This document shows positions 12,049 to 22,600 of a stretch of DNA of 64,000 bases, piece by piece (position 1 is the first letter of the stretch; each line of letters begins with the position of its first letter). The stretch lies in assembly GCA_013350335.1 (NCBI GenBank), contig CM023535.1, forward strand, positions 31,652,991 to 31,716,990. The letters are read 5' to 3'. The DNA is from Chimonanthus salicifolius (lineage: Eukaryota; Streptophyta; Magnoliopsida; Laurales; Calycanthaceae). The notes beneath the pieces were generated by a model. That model saw only the letters and a program-made list of their open reading frames with translations. It ran no database searches and was not told where the DNA came from. The translations under genes were made by a program, and so were the position numbers.

Positions 12049-13182
12049 TGAACAAATTTTTGAACTTTATTTAATAAAAAAAACTTTTATTTTCCTCGGA
12101 TCATTCGAAGTCCAGCTTCGGATGTCCGATCAAAAACAAGTAAAAACAAACTGTAAGTATCTAGTCTTTAATATTTGATCCAATGATCCGTCGAATTCTA
12201 TCGGAGATCCAATCAACCCATTGGAGTTCTGATGGATCCCAATGGAGGTCTATTCACTTTGTACTCTTTCACTAAAATAATCATAATTTGAGCTACAAAA
12301 CTTGGATTTGGTCAAACTTGGACTCGTTGGCTAGTCCATTGACAATCAAACAACATTAAAAAAGCCCAAACACAGTTCGGGTCATTACAAAGAGTCACCG
12401 ACGAGAATGTGAGAGAAGCATAGAGTCACTGGATAGGAGAGGCAGAGGGAGAACGAATCAAAGGAAGAAGCTCAGAGGAATCAAAGGAGGAAGGAGAGAG
12501 GAATGGCTGCTGCAGGGAATGATCGAAGGGTTGGGCTTTGAGGAAAAAACAAAGAAGATCAGGGTTAGGAACGAATGGAGTGTTTTATATTTATGAAATT
12601 TGGATTGGGTCGAGTTGATTTTAAAATTTTCAGTTCAACCCAACTCAAATTTCATGCAAGTTTTTTTTCCCTAACCCGATCCAGTCTGAAATATACAAAT
12701 ACATAACCCAACCCACTGATTTTTTCGGGTTGGGTCGGGTCATGTTAACCCGACCCAAGTTTCACCCCTAGCTGATTAACAGTATATTATATTTAGATTA
12801 ATTTAATTAAGATTGGTATGAGAAATTTGTCTATGTTGAACACTCAGTTTATATCAGGTTCACGTTAGCTCAACTCATTCTTTAATTTGAATAAATTAGT
12901 AAATTTAAAAGAAATATTTTGAATAATTATTGAAGTCACGAAACTTGAATAATTATAATTTTATCTAAAATACTTTTTCTGTTTTAATTTAGTTGTGTTA
13001 TATGGATTTTAGAATTATTCCAAAATAGTTATCTCATTTAGCATAAAGTGTATTAAAAATTGATGAAATTATATAGAATACTGGTCTTATAAAAAGAATT
13101 TCTTAAAAAATATAAATTTTAAAATGAGATAACTAAAACTAGAAAAAAAGAGAATAGACTTTTAAGCAAATGATCACCATCG
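12049..13182. other. Upstream region of Y14, no gene recognised
   Basis: Non-coding. The segment 12360-12775 has GGGTTGGGTCGGGT-type repeats and ends TTCACCCCTA, which resembles terminal sequence of degenerate hAT-type elements; this is only a resemblance. From 12776 to 13182 the DNA is AT-rich, with no ORF or repeat I can name. Confidence 0.4.
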
Positions 13183-13190
13183 TATAAAAG
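13183..13190 (+). promoter_or_regulatory. TATA-box-like element of Y14
   Basis: TATAAAAG about 230 bp upstream of the first Y14 ATG. With transcription starting some 30 bp downstream it would give a 5' UTR near 200 nt ending in a GA-rich stretch (13345-13410). Inferred from sequence only. Confidence 0.45.
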
Positions 13191-13411
13191 GTTGGGGTTG
13201 GCTTTCAAAATAAGAAAAAATCTCATCTCTCGTCCGAGCTGGATTCTAAAATTTTCAATCAGAAAATTTCCCTCATGCTATAACTGGAAAATCGTTATAT
13301 ATCAATCCCGCGAATCCCCCAGGCACGTATTTTGTATTTCGGGGCTGAAACAAGAGAAGGGAAAAGAGAGCGAGACCGAGGACAAACAATCAATCAGAGA
13401 GACAGAGACAG

Positions 13412-13644
13412 ATGGCGGGGGAAGTAGAGGCGGTGGATTTCGAGCCGGAAGAGGACGATCTGATGGACGAAGATGTAGGAGGCATGGATGCTGATCCTTC
13501 CTCCAGCGCTCAATGCCCCTCACAAGAAGACCAAAGGCCGCGGCTTTCGTCAAGACTCAGACGTCTCTGCCGACCGCAACAACCGCCTCTCCGACAACCA
13601 TTTCGACTCCCTTTACTCCGATGGCGGCCCCGGACCCCAGCGCT
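13412..13644 (+). CDS. Y14: Y14 exon 1 (with frame discrepancy)
   Basis: The ATG at 13412 opens the conserved acidic N-terminus. After DADPSSS the frame runs into unrelated sequence, while the conserved continuation ([11 protein letters not shown], then [15 protein letters not shown]) is in the frame one base later. That second frame has its own ATG at 13488 and is open from 13479. The exon ends CGC T|GTACGT, phase 1. Either one base is extra around the CAATGCCCC stretch, or a small deletion removed part of the normally present KLKSTI-type linker and shifted the frame. Starting at 13488 would give about 162 residues without the acidic N-terminus. Confidence 0.88.
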
Positions 13645-16600
13645 GTACGTCCTACTTCTCCTTCCCTATTTTCTCCCATTTCATTTACTAGGTTTATTTA
13701 CCTCTTCCATGTTCCTATTTCCCCCTTTAAAATGGATTTGGTTCAAATCGATATAACCAAGTTTTTGAACCGAGTAAAAGTAGCCAAGAAGGGCATGAAC
13801 CCTTCTTCTTCTTTTAAAGAAATGGGGTAGAAAGCTGGTTTGGACCTGTTTGGCTGGTTCTTTTGTTTAGTCCTGGAACCATATCCAACCAGACCGAGCT
13901 TCTGGCACTTTGATTGGTTAAGCTATGTTGAGGCAGCAGGAGAAACTCAACGCTAGGGAGGGTGGTTTCTTTTGTTTTCCTCTCTCGTTTTGTTGGAGAT
14001 TTCTTTTGGTTTTCATTTTCTTCCAAAATATTGGATTAGTATTTTGGATTTTTTCCGTAGAATATGTGAAAAACAAAAAAAGTAGGGTGGGAGGTGGGGC
14101 GGCGGCGGCGGTTGGGCTTCTAGTTTTGTGTTTGTTTTTTTCTTTTTGGAAGGAAAAGAGAATGACCTAAATGCACTACTTCTGCAGCTGCACAAGTGCA
14201 TACTTAGCAACATGCCACAGACAGAAGTCAATAGGTTTAGGGCTTTGGAGTAAATGTTGAGTTGCTTTTGCAAAAAGTTTCATTTTAAATGACTGAAGCT
14301 TTTTCTTGTAAAATATGCAAAAAACGTTGCTTAACTTCTTGTCCCTTGTGATAATATGACAGCTATTGAGGGGTGGATTGTGCTGGTTACTGGAGTGCAT
14401 GAAGAGGCACAAGAAGAAGATCTTCAAAATGCTTTTGGTGAGTTTGGGGAGGTTAAGAATTTGCACCTCAATCTTGACCGTCGAACTGGATTTGTAAAGG
14501 TATGATAACTCCATTGCTTACATTTTTTCCCCTCGTCAGGTGGGAAATTTATTTCCGTGTTCCATCACATAAACAATTTTTAAGATGATACTCCACTTTT
14601 GATGTGGGAGCACGCCTGCAACTGGGCAAGAAGAAGATAGAAACGTCTGCAACGAAGGCAGAAAGAGGAAAATAGGGACAGAAGGTAAAAATACCTTGGA
14701 ATAATTCTAATTCAATTCATAAATTCGTATGAGGGATGTCCCTCTGCTTACAAACATTGTTTATATAGAAAAACTAAACTAATAATAGTAGGACTCTTCA
14801 CCCTACTTTCCTAAATGAGTTTGGAAGGCCACGTGAGTGGTTTCCAAATCTCCTACAACTTCTAAACTTGTCTAAGACTCCTAAACAAACTAGGAAAGTC
14901 ATCGACCTGACTTTCTTACTAAAACAAGGACTCTGGATCCAAGATAGGATTGAACAAAATAGAAATAAAAATAAATACGAAAATAATAAAATACTAAAAA
15001 TGAGGTCTTTGCTTGGCGTGTCCTACATTAGTCCCCCGGTCTTGAAAAGAACTCGTTCTCGAGTTGAAATCAGTAAAAGCACACAGGACCAAACAGAGAT
15101 GAAGACCAAGTCCGAAGTTGGGAATGATGAAGCTTTTAACTGCACAATCTTCATTGCAGGGATGATGAGAGCTTTCTGTCTGTAGGATGCAGAAGCCAAG
15201 GACCGTAAACAGGATCAAGCACGGACGAACCAAGTTGATCGCAAAGGGGTCTTCATATGGCATTGGAGTAATCGCACAGTCCAGAGGATCTGTCGGAAGA
15301 GGCACCAATGAGAGGATATGAGGTGAGCAAGATAATAGACGAATAACCATAGATGAAGTCTTAGTATCCGTAATGGGACCAGGCTTGGATAATGGAGATG
15401 GTTGGGTAATTTGCGGTGGTGGTGAAGGTGTTGGTATTGGTGGTGGTAGTGGAGGTTCAATACTCGTTAGTTGCATCGACTGTGGTGCGGGCAACACAAC
15501 TGACTCGATCTCCAACAGAGGCAATGGCTGTGGGGTCATGACTTCTGAGTAGCAGGCATGAACTCTGAGTCTGACTCCGGGGCAGACACGAACACCGATG
15601 GTGACTTTGGGGGAGGCAACACACATCTCAAGGAAGCGGGCACATATGTCTAATTTTTGTTCACCTTCGTCGTGCCTCTGGAGTTTCTGTCATGCAATAG
15701 TGCTTTAAATTCGTGTAAAAAATCTTGAAAGTTAGATTGCACGTCAGATAGAAATTCTTTGAAATCAGATTGGCTGCAAGTTGATCACCATTGTTGTTGG
15801 ATGCTATCGGGTCTACGTGATGCGGATAATCAGATTGGGGTGTCACAGAGTCTAAGACACGGTGGGTGGATCAGTTCGGGGTTGGGAAGACTGGGTGGCT
15901 CAGAATGGGAAGAAAAATGAAATGAGTGGTAGTTATAGGGTTCATTATATCGGTTAGATGTGTATATGCTGGGATTAGATGGGAAGTATGAGGAGGGCCG
16001 AGTAATTGGTTTAATGGATGGGTGAGGTGGGATCCAATGCGAAGACGTGGAGAGAATCAATCAAAGGAGTCAAACTAAGTAACGATCGACAGTGTCAAGG
16101 TGGGCCACGGTTGAATGAAGGTTTTGGAAAAGATAAGGCTCGAATAAGGTGTAAAGGGGGTGTGGACGATGGAGGGTATTTTCGGAAGTGGACATGGGTG
16201 AAATGGGTTTGTCCGTATGAGGGGATGGTTGGAAAGATGTAAAACATGTGGGAGTTACTTGGGTTTTAAGTGAAAAGGGAAAAAGGGGATACTAATAGGG
16301 CATGTGGGAATAAAGGGATAAGTTGCGGCACGTGGATGTAAGTTAGGGTTAAAAAAAAACGAATGGGAGTTGAAGGCTCGGATGAACATGAAACAGAGGG
16401 CAACGACGGAAGCTGTTTGGGTATTGTGGTGAAAGCGAAGGAAGCACGGGTGGGGTTTTGTTTTGTTGTTGGAAAAGGGGAAGGAGAGATCTGTTGTGGG
16501 CTTCGAACGGAGTAGACCTTTGGCGATGGAGTTTACCTGAGATTTGCAGGAGATTGGCAATAATGGTGAGTTCTTTAGAACCTTTTTTTTTTTAAACAAT

Positions 16601-19600
16601 GAATCGAGACCACGATTGTCCCTGAGAATGTAGGGACTTGTTTCCGAACAGGAACGTCTCTATATAACAAAGATACATAGAACCTTGGCTCTGAGCCAAT
16701 TGATGCAGGAGCACGCCTGCAACTTGGCAGGAAGAAGAGAGAAACGCTTGCTACGAAGGCAGAAAGAGGAAAATAGGGATAGAAGGTAAAAAATACCTTG
16801 GAATAATTCTAATTCGATTCATAAATTTGTATGAGGGATGCCCCTCTGCTTACAAACATCGTTTATATAGAAAAAACTAAACTAATAATAGTAGGACTCT
16901 TCACCCGACTTTCCTAAACGAGTTTGGAAGGCCACGTGAGTGGTTTCCAAATCTCCTACAACTTCTAAACTTGTCTAAGACTCCTAAACAAACAAGGAAA
17001 GCCACCAACGTGGCTTTCTTATTAAAACAGGGACTTTGGATCCAAGATAGGATTGAACAAAATAGAAATAAAAATAAATGCAAACTAATAAAATACTAAA
17101 AATGGGGTCTTTGCTTGGCGTGTCCTACATCAACTTTTGTTAATCCTCAATCTGAAGTTTGTTTCGTCACTTGAACTTATTTCCGTGTTCCATCATGTAA
17201 ACAATTTTTAAGATGATACTCCACTTTTTGTAGTCATCAATTTGAAGTTTGTTTCGTCACTTGAACTGTGAAACATGTCAAGTCATTTATATTGTTTCAG
17301 TGTGTAACATGGGCATCCCTACCCCACATTGGAGGTGAGACTAATCCCATAGATATATGAAACCACCTATAAGACTTGTGTATTAGGTAACTCTGGAGAG
17401 AGTTGAATTTGAGACATCTGGTCTATTTCCAAAAGTTCAAGCCAACTGAGCTACACCCATATGGGCAAAGCCATTTATATTGTTGGAATGATTTTGCCCA
17501 ACTATTAATTTTCAAACAATTCCTGATATTTGATTAGCAAGAATTGAAAGTATATGAAGTATGTTTTATACAAGCTGTTAGTGCCCCCGGCTTGGCCGAG
17601 TCCCTGTTTGTCAATTTCATGACTCGGGTAGAAGTACTTGTTAAGAAGCTTGAAGACTCAAAGATGATCAAGAATGAAGATCATGTTCCACCAAGCTCAG
17701 AACTCATCGTTATGGCAATGACAAACATGTATATGGCCATAGATGACCTTAGGTGGAACCCACACCTGAGAGAGGACTATCCTAGGTTTAGTTGCATATG
17801 TTGATAATAAACATAACAAGCTTAGAGAGGAAGTTGGATAGTGAATTGGAAGTGAACTTGGAAATATGAATTAAGTTCACTGTCAGCTCGACCAGTCTAT
17901 CTCACCAACCCTTCAGTAAAGTCAGGATTGACCCATCGTGGTCAAGGACTGGTCGGCCAGATTGACATAGGTTGTGGAACTTAGAACTGTCATTCTGGGT
18001 ATGCCTCTGACCAAGAGTCTCGTATGCACCGACCCCTCGGTAATGAACTTAAACGACCTCTCGTGGTCGACGACTCGTCGGTAAAAGACTTATAAGTTTT
18101 GGACTGTGAATTTAAATGAGCTCTCGATAAAACAGACATCTTGGTATTTCAAAGACCGATCGAGAGTAACAAGACTGACCCCTCGGCAAGGCGACAGCTC
18201 GGTCTGGGTTTGACTAGTTTCTGTCTTGAAACTCTGTCACCATGGAGTTTAGATCGAGCCTCTCGTATGCACCGACCTATCTGTGCCATGACTGTCGACC
18301 TATCGGCGACACCGACATGTCGACCGAGAAGTAATTATGCCGTTGGGAGTGCATTTAATGTACAACGGTAGGGTGATTGAACGGTAATAAATATGAACAC
18401 CGACCCATCGGTGCCACCGACTTGTCGGTTCTTGACAGTATGAAAAACCGTTGAGACTCCTCTATAAATATGAGTGTTGGGTGATTGTTTTACCGTGGTC
18501 CTTGAGTTGAGAAAGAGTTATATACTCTAAAGAACGATCAACACTCCGGTGGTGAGAATCATAAACAACCAATCGATTGATTGTGTTTGAAAGTGAAAGA
18601 GGAGGAGAGAAAAGCCTCTATCAACCAATCTTTTGATTGAGGTTGTCAGTGAGGAAAAGAGGAAGGAAACACCTAATCTAGGAAAGCTTTGGTTGAATTA
18701 AGTTTCCTTGTCACCCTGAGCTTGTGATTCCTACACAACGGCTGCAAGGAGAGTCGGACTACATTGGGTGAGATCTTCAAGAAGCACACATCAACGAGTA
18801 AGAGCTTTAAGGCAAGTGCTTCTTGGTTTTTAAAACCTATTACCAGAAGTGGAGATTTACTCCGGAACCACTATAAAAAACTCTAGAGCGTGGTCTCTGA
18901 CACAGTGGTGAGTGGAATTCCCAGCCGATTGAGTGATGTGAAATTCCTACTCTAATTGTGAGGGTGTAAGTCCCCACATGGTGAATTTGGGGATAGCTCA
19001 AGGTTGAGCAAGTCCTAACAGTGGATGTAGGTTGGCGAACTGAACCATTATATATCTTGTGTCCTTTTGTTTGTTGTGTTAGAGCTAATTTCTTGTGTTG
19101 ATTGTTTAATCACATTTGCTAATATACACTAACTTGATTGTTATATCCGTTGCACTTTAACTAATCAATCAAGATAAATTTAAAAAGGACCAACGAATTT
19201 AGATTGACCTATTCACCTCCCCTCTAGGATAAATCGTGTCGTTCTAGCTCCAAAGGAGACCATTCAATTGGTATCAGAGCCTAGTACTCATTACAAGGAT
19301 TTAATCATCAGAGTTGATTCAAGCTAGAACACCATAATGGGTCCTCATTTTTATTTATTATTTGTCTATTCGTATTTAAAAACAAAAACAGAGGAAAAAC
19401 ATGAAACCCATGGTAAAGAAAAGTGTACGTTTACTAAAGATTCTTGTACACTTTTGGATAATTCAACAGAAGGTTCCACCTTTAATAACAAATTGAAGAA
19501 TCAGGAGAAAGGTGAAACATTGAAATGTTTCATAGCCTCTGTTGGTAATGATCAAGAGGGATATTCAAGTGGAGATGAGGATTATACAAAAAATCTTGAC

Positions 19601-22600
19601 AAGGAAGATGACCTTCAAGAATCGTACAACGCTCTGTATCTAGAAAGTGAGAAGTTGGCTAAGAAGGTAGACACATTTAAATCTGAAAAATTAAATCTTG
19701 CAAATGAACTGGAAGTTTTGAGGAAAGAATATGACTCTCTCGCTTTAGAACTAAAATCTTCAAATGAAGAAGTCTTGAAAATCAAAGAAATTGAAGTATT
19801 TCTCCAAGAATCATTAAAAAGACAAATGGATGACATCAAGTTACTAAGCAACACCAAAGAAAATCTTGAAAAACATGTGGTTGAACTGACTATAGAAGTA
19901 CAAGACTTAAAAAATCATAAAGAGAAGTTTCATGATAAATTTACCCAAGGCGAAGAAAAATTGGAAAGACTCTTAAAAATGAGTAAAAGGTTTGGTGACA
20001 GGTCAGATCTTGGTTCATCATTGGAAACCAATGGACCTGTCAATCCAAGGGTGTTTATTAAGGGATATGTGTAACCCACAAAGGTAGTTGTTTTTATTGC
20101 CACAAGTTTGGACATTACTTGATGGAATGCAATCTTCGAAAGAGGCACATGGATAATAAAGCCCAAAAACAAACTCCAGAGCTCAATGCTAAAAGGTATC
20201 TCCAAAGTCGTAAGGTAAATTTTAAAAGATATCCACCAAGACCAAGTAGTAGGATCCTTCAAATGCAGATGAACCCAAGGTAGGACTACTTGTTTAGACC
20301 ACCAAGATTTGCCGAAGGAATGTGTATGAGAGGCCAAACTCAACCATTTTGACTCTTAGGAGATAGACCATGAATCATGTTTTGTTTTGGTTTAAGATCC
20401 ACTTACATATCTTAGATCACTACAAATGGACTCACAAGAGAGCAGGTGAGTTCACATAGCACAAAGTGCTGTGACATGAGGAGAGAAAGACTGGCTAACT
20501 ATAAGTCTAGAATGTACTCTTCCTGGCTATAATACATATTCTACTTGGAAAGCCATACATTCAAATCATTTTTTTTTTTTGTGTGTATATTTTGGAATGA
20601 GAATTTTGATTATGTGCATATAATTTGATGAGTCATGTGTGGAATATCTATGCATTAGAACATATCTAAGTATGTCGTGCTTAGAATAGGAATCCATCAA
20701 GTTGCACATATCAAGGATGAGTACTCTGCAATCTGTACCTCTCAGTGTAGTTGACATGTCGGTAAATAGACTGATCAGTTTGACAGACGTTTCAATACTA
20801 TGCTAAATCCAGTACTATTGAAAAAGGGGGAAATGTCGATAAGATCGACCTGTCGATGGAACTGATATGCCGGTTGAACGAAAAGCTTAAGTTTAAAAAG
20901 GTACTTTCTGTGAAAACGAAAATCCATTAGAATTCATCTCTCCCTCACTAGTGCGCTGGCGATTTCTCCTCTTCCTCTCGTGCCCTAGACCAGTCGGTAA
21001 ACCTCTCTGAATATTTTCACGACGTAAAAGCATAAGGTTTTTTGCTCCTCTCCTCACAAGAAACCAAGGTATCACGAATACTCTGATTTCTCGTGTTCAG
21101 GTAATCTTAGAACCTTCTTCCTCCTCATTTTTTTAAGTCTCGGCTTTACCCGAGCAAACCATGCCAAGAATGAAATTGCCAAAGAGTTTCCAAACTCTTG
21201 ATGTGGAGGAACAAGCTGAGGCTAGCACTCCACCTCTCAAGAGACCAAAACCTGCAAGGGAGAAAACGTCTTCTGCCTCGAGACCTAGCCGTATCCCAAT
21301 AAGATTTAGGGACTCAGATTCTGAGAATACCCTTCTTGCTAAACTGCCTTTTGTTAGATCCATGTTTGTAGGGCAAACCCATTCTCAAATCCCATTTGAA
21401 AGGGAAGAAGAACCAGCCGTGGAAAAACATAATGACCAGGAAGGGGTCAGAGAAGAAGGAGACATGAATGAGGAAGAAGAAAGCACCGAAATTAGAAACG
21501 AAGAAGGAGTTAGGGCTTCTGGGATAAGTGATGAGGAAGGAGAATCCTCAGACGAAGAGGGAACTAGCCCATATCTTCAACCCCTAGCTCGACATAGATG
21601 TTTCAAAGACTTCAATATAGAACAAACTAGTTGTGCAACTGATCTGCATAAATGTGGGGCTATGCAGTGCAGTTACTACATGACATGGGCTGGTCGAATC
21701 TGGTATGTTGGGGTGAAAATATGTTTTCTTCCCTGGCCATGAGAATGTACTGCTCCATTAGAGATGATTCCAAAGCAAATTGTTTCAAAATTATATTAAA
21801 AAATGGAGAGTTAGTACGAGTTACCCCTCAGTTGGTTTCTGAAATCATTGGGATCCCTCTTGTGCCAAACACTTCTCTACCCATCATTCTTCCAAGGATA
21901 GAAGTATCAGAACAAAAGAAATTTGCCAAAAGACTGTGTGGAAAAGAAGTAGAATGGAAAAATAATATATGGATAAGAAGTGCTGACTTGTTACCACAGT
22001 ACAAAGTTCTCCATCTTCTCTTCTGTTCTAACCTATATCCTAGACATGGGAACAATGCTGATTTGAATCCTCCCATGATTATTCTACTAGACAGAGTTGC
22101 TCGGAAAAAGAAATTTTGCCTGTCTACTTGGATGTGCCACTCCATTGCTGTGTACTGGAAATCAGCAAAGAAAGGTTATCCTCCTTTCTGTTACCTCATG
22201 TCTAAACTGGCTGAGCACCTTAAAATCAAGCTAAGAAAGGGGGAAGTGCCAAGATCCACCAAACCCATTGATGAGGCAATACTTCAAAAGAGTTCCCAGA
22301 AGCATAGCTGAGTCTATCTTTGGGAAAAATGAACATTCCTCTTCTGACCATCCTGTGTTTGAAGAACCTGAAGAAGAAGAGAAAGAACAAGAGGAAAGCG
22401 AAGCACATACAACACAATCATCCAGATTGAAAGCAATAGAGGATCAGATCAGTCATCAAAGTGAACTACTCGCAGACATTGCAAACAAACAAGATGAGCA
22501 TGATCGCCTCCTAAAGCAACTTCTGGGTGCTATTACTTCTCTCACTTCTAGTCAGCCCTCTGTTTGCTCAGACCCTCAACCTTCTACCTCGGTCCCTCCA

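Larger units (their letters stand above)
14600..17132 (-). mobile_element. Non-autonomous LTR retrotransposon (LARD-like), complete with TSD
   Basis: Direct repeats 14600-15030 and 16701-17132 (about 430 bp, very similar by eye) bound a 1.67-kb interior. Ends are TGATG...CATCA-like, and the flanking 5-bp target duplication ACTTT is at 14595-14599 and 17133-17137. Orientation is minus: a degenerate initiator-Met PBS (TTGGCTCAGAGCC) lies beside the right LTR (about 16683-16700) and a purine tract (AAGACCGGGGGAC on the minus strand) beside the left LTR. The interior has a proline-rich minus-strand reading frame (about 15540-15240) but no RT, integrase or protease, so the element depended on another for mobility. 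Confidence 0.85.

Noticed and set aside
13192..13494. ORF overlapping the 5' end of Y14
   Set aside because: It begins without ATG, covers the 5' UTR and runs out of frame into the Y14 exon; no independent support.
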